Below, piece by piece: positions 52,499-63,379 of a DNA stretch of 64,000 nucleotides. The notes beneath the pieces were generated by a model. That model did no database searches, was not told the origin of the DNA, and was given only the letters and a program-made list of their open reading frames with translations. The position numbers and the translations under genes were made by a program. Positions within the stretch are counted from its first letter, which is position 1. Every line of letters begins with the position of its first letter. The stretch comes from Szabonella alba. GTDB taxonomy: Bacteria; Pseudomonadota; Alphaproteobacteria; Rhodobacterales; Rhodobacteraceae. The stretch is taken from NCBI RefSeq assembly GCF_016765775.1, contig NZ_JAESVN010000003.1, positions 1 through 64,000 on the forward strand, in the 5' to 3' direction.

Positions 52499-53932
52499 AT
52501 GGATTACGGTTTCACCACCGCCGCCTATGTCGTCGCGGCCATTCTGTTCATCCTGTCGCTGGGGGGGCTTTCGGGACAGGAAAGCGCCAAGCGCGCGGTC
52601 TGGTATGGCATGGCCGGCATGGCGCTGGCGATCATCGCCACGCTGATCGGGCCGGGCTCGGGCCTGTGGCTTTTGTCTCTGGTCCTGATCGTTGCGGGCG
52701 GCGCCATCGGCTGGACTGTCGCCAATCGCGTGCAGATGACCGAGATGCCGCAGCTTGTTGCGGCCATGCACAGCCTTGTCGGTCTGGCGGCGGTCTTTGT
52801 CGGCTTCAACGCCGATATCGAACTCAGCCGCGTGCTGGCCATGGATCCGGCCGCGCGGGCGGGGCTTGAGGGCTTCGCTGCCGTTCTGGCCAAGAAATCC
52901 GCCGTCGAGATCAATATCCTGCGGGTTGAGGTTTTCCTTGGTGTCTTCATCGGCGCGGTCACCTTCACCGGGTCGGTCATCGCCTTTGGCAAACTGGCGG
53001 GCAAGGTCGATACGGCCGCGAAGAAACTGCCGGGCGGGCATCTGCTGAATGCTGCCGCCGCCATCGGTTCGGTTGTTCTTGGCGTGATGTATTTCAACGA
53101 TGCGGGCATCTGGACGCTGGTACTGATGACGCTGCTGGCCTTCTTCATCGGCTATCACCTGATCATGGGGATCGGCGGGGCCGACATGCCGGTGGTCGTG
53201 TCGATGCTCAACAGCTATTCCGGCTGGGCGGCAGCGGCGATCGGCTTCAGCCTTGGCAACGACCTTCTGATCGTGGTCGGCGCGCTGGTCGGCTCTTCCG
53301 GCGCGATCCTGAGCTATATCATGTGCAAGGCGATGAACCGCTCCTTCATCTCGGTCATTCTGGGCGGCTTCGGCGGCCCGGCGGGTGAACAGATGGCGGT
53401 TGAGGGCGAACAGATCGCCATTGATGCCGAAGGCGTCGCCGCGGCGCTGAATGACGCGGACAGTGTCATCATTATCCCCGGCTATGGCATGGCGGTGGCG
53501 CAGGCGCAGCAATCGGTCAGTGAACTGACCCGCAAGCTGCGCGCAAGGGGCAAGACTGTGCGTTTCGCCATCCACCCCGTCGCGGGCCGTCTGCCGGGGC
53601 ATATGAATGTTCTGCTGGCCGAGGCGAAGGTGCCCTATGACATCGTTCTGGAGATGGATGAGATCAACGAGGATTTCCCGTCAACCGACGTGGCCATCGT
53701 CATCGGCTCGAATGACATCGTGAACCCCGCCGCGCAGGAAGATCCGAACAGCCCCATCGCCGGCATGCCGGTGCTTGAATGCTGGAAGGCGAAACAGGTG
53801 TTCGTGTCCAAGCGCGGGCAGGGCACGGGCTATTCCGGCATCGAGAACCCGCTGTTCTACAAGGAGAACACGCGGATGTTCTATGGCGATGCGAAGAAGA
53901 GCCTTGATGCGCTGCTGCCGATGATCGACTGA
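52499..53932 (+). CDS. pntB: NAD(P) transhydrogenase subunit beta
   Basis: The second transhydrogenase subunit, 477 aa: about nine membrane helices ([14 protein letters not shown] onward, with [21 protein letters not shown] carrying the proton-channel His and [21 protein letters not shown]), then a cytoplasmic NADP(H)-binding domain III ([49 protein letters not shown]). GAGGAGGAGG precedes the ATG. A terminator follows. Confidence 0.97.
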   Translation: MDYGFTTAAYVVAAILFILSLGGLSGQESAKRAVWYGMAGMALAIIATLIGPGSGLWLLSLVLIVAGGAIGWTVANRVQMTEMPQLVAAMHSLVGLAAVFVGFNADIELSRVLAMDPAARAGLEGFAAVLAKKSAVEINILRVEVFLGVFIGAVTFTGSVIAFGKLAGKVDTAAKKLPGGHLLNAAAAIGSVVLGVMYFNDAGIWTLVLMTLLAFFIGYHLIMGIGGADMPVVVSMLNSYSGWAAAAIGFSLGNDLLIVVGALVGSSGAILSYIMCKAMNRSFISVILGGFGGPAGEQMAVEGEQIAIDAEGVAAALNDADSVIIIPGYGMAVAQAQQSVSELTRKLRARGKTVRFAIHPVAGRLPGHMNVLLAEAKVPYDIVLEMDEINEDFPSTDVAIVIGSNDIVNPAAQEDPNSPIAGMPVLECWKAKQVFVSKRGQGTGYSGIENPLFYKENTRMFYGDAKKSLDALLPMID

Positions 53933-53956
53933 TCGGGGCGCATAGAGAGAAAGCAA

Positions 53957-53979
53957 AGGCCCCCCGCGTGGGGGCTTTT
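53957..53979 (+). terminator. Rho-independent terminator of pntAB
   Basis: GCCCCC and GGGGGC arms with a CGCGT-type loop and a TTTT tail begin about 25 bases after the pntB stop. Confidence 0.8.
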
Positions 53980-53985
53980 GTCGTT

Positions 53986-55734
53986 TCAGGGGTCAGGGTT
54001 TGGTTTGGGGGGCGGGTGGTAGGCGTCGGGGTCTGATTGCCATTTTTGCCATTCGGTTTCGTATGCGGGTTCGTAGTCAGCTGGCAGTTGCCAGTCGGGC
54101 CAGTGGTCAGGGCGGGGGATGCCTTCGGGCAGTTTCACCGATGCATCGCCAAAGGTTGAATTGACCTGTGCCTCCGAGATCGCGACGGCTCGATAATCCA
54201 CATCCTTCAACGCGGCACCTCGAAGAGTAGTCGCATTGAGGGAGGTGTTCTGATCCATCTGCGCCCACAGGAGGAACGCCCCCTCCATCCGCGCTTCCCC
54301 GAGGCGCGCGCCCTCCATCCGTGCCTCAAAGAGGAACGCCCCCTTCATCCGTGCCCCCCAGAGGTTCGCCCCCTCCATCCGCGCCTGATCGAGGTCCGCC
54401 CCCTCCATCCGCGCTTCCCCGAGGTGCGCGCCCTCCATCCGTGCCTCCCAGAGGTTCGCCCTCTCCATCCGCGCGTTCCCGAGGTCCGCCCCCTCCATCC
54501 GCGCCCGCGTGAGATTTGCCTTTTCCAGCCGCGAGAACGCGAGGTTCGCCCCCTCCATCCGCGCCTGCGAAAGGCTCGCCCCCTCCATCCGCACTCCCCG
54601 GAGATTGGCCCCGTCCAATCTAGCCCTAGTTAGAAATGCCCCAGAAAAAACCGCATCCGACCCATCCGGTTGTTTCGCCGCCATATCCGCGCCTTGCAGG
54701 TTGGCCCCGCGCAGGTCCAGCCTGTAGCCGCGATAATTGCGCAGACTTTCCCCCCACGTTTCCACACCCGCCCTGAACGTATCGAGCGCGGCCGCGCCCA
54801 AGGGTGTGTCGCCCGGTTCATCCGGCGGTCTCTTGAAATCGGTATCGAAGGGCCAGATCGTGTCCTTGGTCGGGGGGGCGGGCCATGTCGCCTCCACCCG
54901 ACGCTGATCGGCACTTCGTCGCCCTATCACGGTCAGCGCAAGTTGCACATCGGCGCGGGGTTTGGGTAGGGTTTGCGCCCATTGCCGCGCTTTTCCATCA
55001 TTGAATTTGTCGCCAAACCTGTCCTGTCGCTTGCGGATATGTTCGGCGCGTTCTTTTTCGGTTGGATCGTACTTCAGTGGCTCCCATTCACCGAAATCAT
55101 GGTCCACCGGCTTCCGAGCGTTGGAATTCTCGCGGATATAGGCACAAAGGATTTCCATGACCCGCACATGATCTCGCCCCTTGTCATGCGTGGTCGAATC
55201 TTGCGCGATGCGTTCAAGGGACAGGATCGCGCCAATGCGGACCTCGATATTGGGGACGGTGCGTTCTGCCGGGACAGGTTTGCCGCTTTCGTCCATCGTG
55301 TAGACTTTTTCAACTTTCTCCGCCCCCAACTGCTCCACCGCTTTCGTGATGCGGTCGGTCATATGGCCTTCCTGCTCCAGCCGGTTGGTGTGGTGTTTGA
55401 GCCATGTGCCATAAATGACAAACGGCGCACCCAGAAAGGCCGCGATCAGCGCGCCGAGGCCGAGGGAGCCGGTGGTGAGGGGGGAGTCCTCTACACGATT
55501 GAACACCTGCCAAAGCGCCAGCAATGTGCCTGCCAGCAGCCAGAGCCATGCCGCTCCCAGCACCCAAGCCAGCGCGGTCAGCCAGCCCGCCATGCCGCGC
55601 GCCTCCCGTCCCGTGCCTTGCAGCATCAACCAGATCAGCGCGGACAGGGTCGCAAGGCCAAGCGCGGCAATCAGGACGTCGAGACCGGCCCATGTCAGGA
55701 ACGGCAGCGTCAGGGTCACGGGATCGGTGTTCAT
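53986..55734 (-). CDS. Membrane-anchored pentapeptide-repeat protein
   Basis: A 582-aa protein. The N-terminus has two or three hydrophobic segments (LDVLIAALGLATLSALIWLML, LTALAWVLGAAWLWLLAGTLLA, LGALIAAFLGAPFVIYGTW), then a cytoplasmic helical domain with LSLERIAQDSTTHDKGRDHVRV, found ahead of pentapeptide repeats in similar membrane proteins. Residues about 340-490 are pentapeptide repeats: LRGANLQGAD, then units like MEGANLWGAR. The A(D/N)LxxA pattern folds into a right-handed beta-helix. Repeats at 54275-54620 are near-identical in DNA. Start 55734 has GCGGAG six bases upstream. Function is unknown; a scaffold role is possible. Confidence 0.85.
   Translation of the reverse strand: MNTDPVTLTLPFLTWAGLDVLIAALGLATLSALIWLMLQGTGREARGMAGWLTALAWVLGAAWLWLLAGTLLALWQVFNRVEDSPLTTGSLGLGALIAAFLGAPFVIYGTWLKHHTNRLEQEGHMTDRITKAVEQLGAEKVEKVYTMDESGKPVPAERTVPNIEVRIGAILSLERIAQDSTTHDKGRDHVRVMEILCAYIRENSNARKPVDHDFGEWEPLKYDPTEKERAEHIRKRQDRFGDKFNDGKARQWAQTLPKPRADVQLALTVIGRRSADQRRVEATWPAPPTKDTIWPFDTDFKRPPDEPGDTPLGAAALDTFRAGVETWGESLRNYRGYRLDLRGANLQGADMAAKQPDGSDAVFSGAFLTRARLDGANLRGVRMEGASLSQARMEGANLAFSRLEKANLTRARMEGADLGNARMERANLWEARMEGAHLGEARMEGADLDQARMEGANLWGARMKGAFLFEARMEGARLGEARMEGAFLLWAQMDQNTSLNATTLRGAALKDVDYRAVAISEAQVNSTFGDASVKLPEGIPRPDHWPDWQLPADYEPAYETEWQKWQSDPDAYHPPPKPNPDP
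54275..54620 (-). repeat. Tandem 30-bp repeats encoding ten-residue pentapeptide pairs
   Basis: About eleven consecutive 30-base units, each containing GCCCCCTCCATCCGCGC or a close variant on the plus strand, encode ten-residue units of type ARMEGAxLxx. Identity between units is high at the DNA level, more than the protein fold needs, indicating recent expansion or gene conversion. Copy number may vary between strains. Confidence 0.85.
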
Positions 55735-55928
55735 GGGCGCTCCGCTTTCGGTTCGATGCAGCCTAGAACCTTCGGCCCTGCCGCTCAATCATCCTTGCCG
55801 GTTGTGGCGCACTCAACCCCGGCGTGGCCGAAATACCAGTGTGCAATTGTGTGCCGTGACGGCGCGCGCTTGACGCTTCCCTGACAGCGGCGGGGCGGTA
55901 AGATTTGCGGCAAATCAGGAAGGCCCGC

Positions 55929-57212
55929 ATGTCTGAAACCGATGACCACCCCCTGCGCTATGCGCTGGTGAACGAGCTTCACGCCCGCCCCTTTCCGGTG
56001 CTGTCGGCACCCTGCCATGCGGTTTATGTCGCGATCAAGGAACCGCTGGACGCCGCCAATCGCGACCGGGACCGCGACCGCGCGCATCTGCTGGATCTCC
56101 TGGACCGGCACGGCTCGGCCCATCCGCAGCCCGAGGCCACGCATTTTTCCGGCCCCATCGGCCGGCATGAGCTGAAATGGGAAAGCCATACCGAATTCGT
56201 GACCTATTCCGCCTTCGGCAAGGGGCTCTCTGACCGCCCTTTTGATCCGGCCGAGGCAGGGGTCTTTCCGGCGGGCTGGCTGGCGGCGGCACCGGGCAAA
56301 AGGCTGGTCTCGGTCCTGATCCGGGTTGAGGAGATGCCCGCGCAGGAAAGCGATATGCTGGGCCGGCTTGAGGACTGGTTCGTGCCCGAAAGTCTTGCCG
56401 CCGCGCGGATCCTTGATGGATCGGCGGTTATCGCGGGGGATTTCCGTATCGACCCGGCGGGGCATATGCGCTTTGCGGTTTTCGTGGCCCCGGGCACCGG
56501 AGCGCGCCGGGTGGGGCGCATCGTGCAGCGGATCTGCGAGATTGAAACCTATCGCGCCATGTCCATGCTGGGCCTGTCGCGCGCAAGGTCGCTTGGTTCG
56601 CGGCTCAACCGGCTGGATCCGCAATTGTCGGCGCTGGTCTCGGGGCTGGATGGCAGCGATCAGTCGCCCGAACAGGCACTGCATGCGCTGCTGGGCATCT
56701 CGGCCGAACTGGAACGTCTGGCGGTGCAGTTCTTCTTCCGCTTCGGCGCGACCGAGGCCTATGAGGCCATCGTGAACCAGCGCATCGCGGTGCTGCGCGA
56801 GGCCCGGATCGGGGGGCGGCAGACCTTCGCGGAATTCATGATGCGGCGCTATGATCCGGCGATGCGCACGGTGAAATCCGCCGAAGGGCGGCTGCGCAGC
56901 ATGTCCGAACGCGCCGAACGGGCGGCAGAGCTGCTGCGCACCCGTGTCGATGTCGAACGCTCCTCGCAGAACCAGCGGCTGCTGGAAAGCATGGACCGCC
57001 GCGCCGATCTGCAATTGCGGCTGCAGCACACGGTCGAGGGGCTGTCAGTCGTGGCGATCAGCTATTATGCGGTCAATCTTGCGGCCTATCTGGTCTGGCC
57101 GCTGACTGATCCGCTGGGCCTGTCAAAGGGTATGACCATGGCAGCACTGACGCCCCTTGTGATCGGCGCGGTCTGGCTGATGGTGCGGCGCATCCGCAAG
57201 TCCTTTCACTGA
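55929..57212 (+). CDS. DUF3422-family membrane-anchored protein
   Basis: A 427-aa protein. The N-terminal part has the family opening HPLRYALVNELHARPFPVL, then HFSGPIGRHELKWESHTEFVTY. A helical/coiled-coil middle region (about 280-360) is followed by two C-terminal hydrophobic helices (SVVAISYYAVNLAAYLVWPL and TMAALTPLVIGAVWLMV), placing most of the protein in the cytoplasm. The function is uncharacterised. AGGAAGG precedes ATG 55929. The gene stands alone, ending in a repeat pair and a terminator. Confidence 0.88.
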   Translation: MSETDDHPLRYALVNELHARPFPVLSAPCHAVYVAIKEPLDAANRDRDRDRAHLLDLLDRHGSAHPQPEATHFSGPIGRHELKWESHTEFVTYSAFGKGLSDRPFDPAEAGVFPAGWLAAAPGKRLVSVLIRVEEMPAQESDMLGRLEDWFVPESLAAARILDGSAVIAGDFRIDPAGHMRFAVFVAPGTGARRVGRIVQRICEIETYRAMSMLGLSRARSLGSRLNRLDPQLSALVSGLDGSDQSPEQALHALLGISAELERLAVQFFFRFGATEAYEAIVNQRIAVLREARIGGRQTFAEFMMRRYDPAMRTVKSAEGRLRSMSERAERAAELLRTRVDVERSSQNQRLLESMDRRADLQLRLQHTVEGLSVVAISYYAVNLAAYLVWPLTDPLGLSKGMTMAALTPLVIGAVWLMVRRIRKSFH

Positions 57213-57240
57213 CGGGCCGCGCGCGGCTGCCGGTCGCCGG

Positions 57241-57287
57241 GGGTTTTGCACCCCCGGACCCCCGCAGGATATTTCAGGACAGAAAAA
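57241..57287 (-). repeat. Dispersed intergenic repeat, copy D1 (inverted)
   Basis: The minus strand reads TTTTCTGTCCTGAAATATCC followed by TGCGGGGG. It faces copy D2 and can pair with it over nearly 30 bases. Confidence 0.6.
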
Positions 57288-57298
57288 TCCGCGTGCCC

Positions 57299-57330
57299 CT
57301 TTTTCTGTCTGAAAATATCCTCAGGGGGTG
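57299..57330 (+). repeat. Dispersed intergenic repeat, copy D2
   Basis: TTTTCTGTCTGAAAATATCC followed by TCAGGGGGTG. It is the right arm of the DUF3422/dppC intergenic inverted repeat, as copies B1/B2 are between holC and ureG. Confidence 0.6.
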
Positions 57331-57346
57331 AGCCCGGAACGGGCGA

Positions 57347-57370
57347 GGGGGCGCGAGCGCCCCCTTTTTT
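57347..57370 (+). terminator. Rho-independent terminator after the DUF3422 gene
   Basis: A perfect 8-bp stem GGGGGCGC / GCGCCCCC with a GA loop is followed by TTTTTT. Confidence 0.85.
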
Positions 57371-57373
57371 GTG

Positions 57374-58288
57374 TCAGCGGCCCCGGATCCGCGGATCCAG
57401 CGCATCGCGCAGCCCATCCCCGATATAGTTGATCGACAGCACCAGCGCCGACAGGGCGATGGCGGGCCAGATCACCCGTTCGGGGCTGAGATTAATATAG
57501 GCCAGACCGTCATTCAGAAGCCGCCCCCAGGTCGGGAAATCGGGAGGAAATCCAAGACCCAGAAAGGACAGCGCACTTTCCGTGATGACGGCATTGGCCA
57601 CCCCCAGCGTGGCCGAAACCATGATCGGCGACATGACATTGGGCAGGATATGGCGCAGGATCATCCGCCGCGCGGGCGTTCCGATAGACCTCGAGGCCAG
57701 CACGAATTCGCGTTCCTTCAGCGCCAGCACATCGCCCCGCACGATCCGCGCGGTCTGCATCCATGAGGTGACGCCGATGGCGACAACGATCAGCGCGAAG
57801 ATACCGCCCTCGGGCCCGAAACTGCCCACCAGCGGTTCCCGGAACAGCATCACCATCAAAAGCAGCAGGGGCAGCAGCGGCAAGGCCAGAAACAGATCGG
57901 TCAGCCGCATCAGCGGCCCGTCGATGCGGCGGAAATACCCCGCCAGAACCCCGATCAGCGTGCCCAGCAGGATCGACAGCGCCATGGCCGTCATGCCGAC
58001 CGCGATGGTGATCTGCCCGCCCGCGAACAGCCGCGCCAGCATGTCGCGGCCCAGTTGATCGGTGCCCAGCGGATGGGCAAGTGAGGGCGGCTGATCGCGC
58101 ATGCGGATATTGATGAAGGTCGGATCCACCCCCCAGAGCCATGGCCCCGCCAGCACCGAGAACAGGGTCAGCGCAAGGATGACCGATCCGATCAGCGCGC
58201 CCTTGTGGCTGCGGAACTGGTCCCAGACATCCCACCACTGGTTGCGGGGCGGGCGTGCGGCGGCAAGGCTGTCGGGCAGATCAGTCAT
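57374..58288 (-). CDS. dppC: Dipeptide/oligopeptide ABC transporter permease (DppC-like)
   Basis: The second permease of a Dpp/Opp-class importer, 304 aa, six membrane helices. It shows the DppC feature HPLGTDQLGRDMLARLFAGGQ and the EAA-type loop ARSIGTPARRMILRHILPNVMSP. Its ATG overlaps the dppB stop by eight bases. It is the last gene of the operon, and a repeat pair and terminator lie beyond. Confidence 0.94.
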   Translation of the reverse strand: MTDLPDSLAAARPPRNQWWDVWDQFRSHKGALIGSVILALTLFSVLAGPWLWGVDPTFINIRMRDQPPSLAHPLGTDQLGRDMLARLFAGGQITIAVGMTAMALSILLGTLIGVLAGYFRRIDGPLMRLTDLFLALPLLPLLLLMVMLFREPLVGSFGPEGGIFALIVVAIGVTSWMQTARIVRGDVLALKEREFVLASRSIGTPARRMILRHILPNVMSPIMVSATLGVANAVITESALSFLGLGFPPDFPTWGRLLNDGLAYINLSPERVIWPAIALSALVLSINYIGDGLRDALDPRIRGR

Positions 58289-59288
58289 AGCGGATCCTCG
58301 GATCGAGAAGACCGTACAGCAGATCGGCGATCAGGTTGAACAGCACGATCAGGATGGCGAAAATGAAGGATATGGTCAGAACCATCGGCGCGTCATTGCC
58401 CTGGATCGACAGCAAAAGCTGCTGGCCCAGCCCGTTCACCTTGAACACGTTTTCGGTGATGATCGCGCCGGTAAAGACCCCCGGCACGCCCAATGCGATG
58501 ACCGTGACCACAGGGATCATTGAATTGCGCAGCACATGTTTCAGAATGACCACCCGTTCCGACATGCCCTTGGCGCGCGCGGTTCGGACATAGTCCTGCG
58601 TCATGTTGTCCAGCATCGAGGCGCGCATGTAGCGGCTGATCTGGGCGGCATTGTAAAGCGCGAGCACAAAGACCGGCATGACCATCTGCCGCATCTGCTT
58701 GACGAAACTGGGCCAGTCGGTGACCTGCAACGTGGTGTCATAGATCGAGGGGAACCAGCCCAGCCAGACCGAAAAGACCACAATCAGCATGACCCCGGTC
58801 ACGAAGGTCGGCACCGAGAACCCGACCATCGAGATGAAGGTGCCGATCTGGTCGAAGACCGAATATTGCCGGTAGGCCGAGATGATGCCGATGGGCAGCG
58901 CGATCAGAACGCCGACGACATAGCCCATGCCGACCACGATCAGGGTCTGGGGCATCCGCTCGGCGATGGTGTCAAAGACCGGCGCGCGGGTCTGGAAACT
59001 GATGATCCTCTGGCTGCCCTGCGCCAGATCGGTGCCGAACAGTGCGTCGATCCAGTAGGACGGTTCGGTCACGAAAAGATTGTAGAGCCAGAGCGCATAG
59101 CGCACATGCATCGGTTCCCCCAACCCCAGAGATATGCGGATCTTTTCGCGCACCTCGGGGGGGATGGTCAGCGGCATGTCGGCCACGGGATCGCCAGGAG
59201 CAAGCTCCAGCAACAGGAAAATCACCAGCGAGATGAAAAGCAGTGTGGGAACCGCCATCAGCAGACGGCGAAGGGCAAAGGTCAGCAT
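58281..59288 (-). CDS. dppB: Dipeptide/oligopeptide ABC transporter permease (DppB-like)
   Basis: The first permease, 335 aa: the N-terminal helix LLMAVPTLLFISLVIFLLLEL with APGDPV, then the EAA loop VRTARAKGMSERVVILKHVLRNSMIPVV and the terminal LLYGLLDPRIRYD. Six helices. It lies 90 bases after the binding-protein gene, a gap where binding-protein mRNA is often stabilised. Confidence 0.94.
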   Translation of the reverse strand: MLTFALRRLLMAVPTLLFISLVIFLLLELAPGDPVADMPLTIPPEVREKIRISLGLGEPMHVRYALWLYNLFVTEPSYWIDALFGTDLAQGSQRIISFQTRAPVFDTIAERMPQTLIVVGMGYVVGVLIALPIGIISAYRQYSVFDQIGTFISMVGFSVPTFVTGVMLIVVFSVWLGWFPSIYDTTLQVTDWPSFVKQMRQMVMPVFVLALYNAAQISRYMRASMLDNMTQDYVRTARAKGMSERVVILKHVLRNSMIPVVTVIALGVPGVFTGAIITENVFKVNGLGQQLLLSIQGNDAPMVLTISFIFAILIVLFNLIADLLYGLLDPRIRYD

Positions 59289-59377
59289 GGCGCGCCTCGG
59301 GTCATGACTGGCAAAGGGAACCGTTGGGCAGGGGCCTTTGCAGGCGCCTGCCCGGTTTCAGTCGCATCAGGACCGGA

Positions 59378-61078
59378 TCACTTGACCCGGTACCAGTCCG
59401 CGACGTTCCACATTTCCGAATCCCATGTGTTCAGGCTGACGCCGCCCAGCGAGTTTGAATGGGCGGAAACCCGGCCGCGATCGACCAGCGGGATGATTGT
59501 GTAGGTATCCTTGGTCAGGATCTCGTTCAACCGGATCGCCAGTTCCTGCCGCCGCGTGATCTCACCCGTGCGGGCCAGTTCCTCGACCACTTCATCATAG
59601 GCCGGGTCACAGAAGCGGTTGACGTTTTCACCTTGCCACTGCGTCTCGGGCCGGGGGGCCTTGTCGCATGTGTATGAGGCCAGATAGGCCTGCGGATCGG
59701 TGCCGTCGAAGTTGTTGGCATACATTTCGACATCGGCATAGAATTTCTGGAATGTATCGGGCGATCCGGGATCAGCCCCGAAGAACACCGAACCCGCGAC
59801 ATTCTTCAGTTCCGCCTCGACGCCGATTTCCGACCACCACTGCTTGATCAGCGCCTGAAAATCCTGACGCACGGCATTGGTCGAGGACTGGAACAGCAGT
59901 TTCAGCTGCATCCCGTCCTTTTCGCGGATGCCGCCCGCGCCGACGGTCCAGCCCGATTGCTCCAGCAGCGCCTTGGCGCCCTCGATATCCTGCACCATGC
60001 AATCGGTATTGGGCGAGGCATAGGCGGCAGGGGCCGGAACAAGGTTGCAGGTCGCACGGCCCGCCTGACCATAGCCGATCTCGGTCAGGATCTCACGGTC
60101 GATGGCCATGGAAATGGCCTTGCGCACATTCAGGTCTGACAGGATCGGATGCGGATGTTTCGCGGTCGATCGTTCCCCTTCGGGCAGGGACGGATCGGCC
60201 CAGGTCATGTTGACCTCGATGCGTTCGACCAGCGTGCCAAAGGCGGAAATCGCCTTGCCCTTGCCGGCCGCGGCCATGCTTGCGATCACGGTCGGGGCCA
60301 GTTGCAGGTTCCAGGCATAGTCGAATTCGCCGGTCTCCAGAACCGCGCGGCCTGCCGCCTCGGCATCACCGCCGCCCTTGAAGGTCATTGTCGCAAAGGC
60401 CGGTTTCGCCGGGTCGCGGTAATTCGGGTTGGCCTCAAGCTGGATCACGTCATTGGTGCGGAAATCCACCACCCGGAAAGGGCCGGTGCCGATTGGTCCG
60501 AAATTGGCATCGGTGCATTCAGGGGCCTTGGTGCCAAGACAGTTTTCGAATTGCGCCTTTTGCAGGATCGGCGACTGGCCGCCCACCATGGGGCCGTAGG
60601 GATTGGGCTGCGCATCCTCAAAGCTGATCTTGATCGTCAGATCGTCCACCGCCTCGACATTCGACACGCCGTTATATTTGGAAAGCTGTGCGCAGCCGCC
60701 TTCGGGATGGGTGCAATACTGCCATGTGAAAACCGCATCCTCTGCGGTGACGGGCGTGCCATCGGACCACAAAAGGTCCGGCTGCAGTTTCCATGTTATG
60801 GATTTCAGATCCTCGGACACGCCGCCATTTTCAAGTGTCGGGATTTCCTCGGCCAGAAACGGCACCAGAACGCCCTCGGGATTGTAGCGCGCCAGCGGTT
60901 CCAGAATGATCGAGGAGGCTTCGACATCCTTCGTGCCGCCCGACAGGAACGGGTTCAGGATCGAGGGCGCCTGCCAGTAGATCACATTCACATTGCCATC
61001 GGTGCCGCGTTCGGCCTGTGCCATCGGCGCGAAGGCAAAGGCGGCCGCCGCGCCCAGAAGGGCGGTTCTCATCTTCAT
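59378..61078 (-). CDS. Peptide ABC transporter periplasmic substrate-binding protein
   Basis: A 566-aa family 5 extracellular solute-binding protein with a signal peptide ([19 protein letters not shown]). Family blocks are [53 protein letters not shown] and [24 protein letters not shown]. Ligand class (peptide, opine, nickel chelate or other) cannot be read from sequence, and Cys residues ([20 protein letters not shown]) may form disulfides. Its ATG overlaps the upstream ATPase stop (ATGA). Confidence 0.92.
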   Translation of the reverse strand: MKMRTALLGAAAAFAFAPMAQAERGTDGNVNVIYWQAPSILNPFLSGGTKDVEASSIILEPLARYNPEGVLVPFLAEEIPTLENGGVSEDLKSITWKLQPDLLWSDGTPVTAEDAVFTWQYCTHPEGGCAQLSKYNGVSNVEAVDDLTIKISFEDAQPNPYGPMVGGQSPILQKAQFENCLGTKAPECTDANFGPIGTGPFRVVDFRTNDVIQLEANPNYRDPAKPAFATMTFKGGGDAEAAGRAVLETGEFDYAWNLQLAPTVIASMAAAGKGKAISAFGTLVERIEVNMTWADPSLPEGERSTAKHPHPILSDLNVRKAISMAIDREILTEIGYGQAGRATCNLVPAPAAYASPNTDCMVQDIEGAKALLEQSGWTVGAGGIREKDGMQLKLLFQSSTNAVRQDFQALIKQWWSEIGVEAELKNVAGSVFFGADPGSPDTFQKFYADVEMYANNFDGTDPQAYLASYTCDKAPRPETQWQGENVNRFCDPAYDEVVEELARTGEITRRQELAIRLNEILTKDTYTIIPLVDRGRVSAHSNSLGGVSLNTWDSEMWNVADWYRVK

Positions 61079-62155
61079 CGGGTCTCTCCTTGCTGGTTGG
61101 GCTCGGGCACCGTTCCGGCGCCGAATGTGCCGCCGGTTGAACCGGCGGTCTTGAAATCTGACAGGGGGCGGACAAGGTGACAGGCCACGAAACGGCCGGG
61201 CAGAACCTCGGCCAGTTCGGGCTTCACCTCATGGCACTGGGGCTGCACTTCGGGGCAGCGGGTGCAGAAATTGCAGCCCCGCGGCGGATTGGCCGGTGAG
61301 GGCACATCGCCCTGCAGGATGATGCGCCGCCGTGTCGACTCACGCATCGGGTCGGGTTCGGGCACCGCGGACAGCAGCGCCTTGGCATAGGGATGCAGCG
61401 GGCGGGCATAAAGATCGTCGCGGGGCGAAAGTTCGGCAATGCGGCCCAGATACATGACCGCAACCCGGGTCGCGATATGGCGCACCATCGACAGGTCATG
61501 GCTGATGAACAGATAGGTCAGGCCCAGCTTTTCCTGCAGATCCTCCAGCAGATTGACCACCTGCGCCTGTATCGAGACATCCAGCGCCGCGATCGGTTCG
61601 TCGCAGACGATGAATTTCGGGTTCAGCGCGAGCGCCCGCGCAATGCCGATGCGCTGACGCTGACCACCCGAAAAGGCATGGGGATAGCGGTTGGCAAAGG
61701 CGCGGTTCAGCCCGACCGCATCCATCAACTCATGCACGCGCTCCTGTTTGCGCGCGCGGCTCCAGTCGGTATGCTCCTCCAGCGGTTCGGCGATGATCGC
61801 GGCGACCGTCATGCGGGGGTTCAGGCTGGCCTGCGGATCCTGAAACACCATCTGCATTTCAGGGCGCTTGCGGCGCAGCCGTTCGGGCGACAGGGTTGCG
61901 ATATCCTCGCCGCCGATCCGCACCGATCCGGCGGTCGGTTCATAAAGCCGCAGCACCGCACGTCCCACGGTCGACTTGCCGCAACCGGATTCGCCGACCA
62001 GCCCCAGCGTTTCCCCCGCCGCAATGTCGAAGCTGACCCCGTCCACCGCCTTTACATCGCCGGTATGGCGCCGCAACAGGCCGGTATGGATGGGAAAATA
62101 GATCTTCAGATCGCGCACCCTGACCAGCGGTTCCACCAAGGGGGACGGGCGGGCG

Positions 62156-62163
<8 letters not shown>
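61075..62163 (-). CDS. dppF: Dipeptide/oligopeptide ABC transporter ATPase (DppF-like)
   Basis: The second ATPase, 362 aa: Walker [10 protein letters not shown] near residue 65, Q-loop [14 protein letters not shown], signature [19 protein letters not shown], Walker [15 protein letters not shown]-switch FISHDLSMV, and the oligopeptide-type C-terminal cysteine cluster ([15 protein letters not shown]). The start at 62163 overlaps the end of dppD by eight bases. Confidence 0.94.
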
Positions 62164-63172
<1,009 letters not shown>

Positions 63173-63379
63173 GAGGACACTCCCATGTCGTTGTTCTTCT
63201 TGTTTTTATCCGGGTTTTCCCTTGCGGGTCCGGGCTATGTGTCAAAGTGTCAGCTATTTTCTGTCATCCGGCAACATTCTTTCGCACCTTGGGCGAATTC
63301 CGTGCCGTCACACGCCCTTGCGGCCTTGACCTGCCTGCCGGGCAGGCGCAGTTTCGCCCCGTCTGATGGAGATCTGCAC

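Noticed and set aside
54275-54620. A CRISPR-like array
   Set aside because: The regular 30-bp units have no unique spacers and stay in frame with a pentapeptide-repeat protein.
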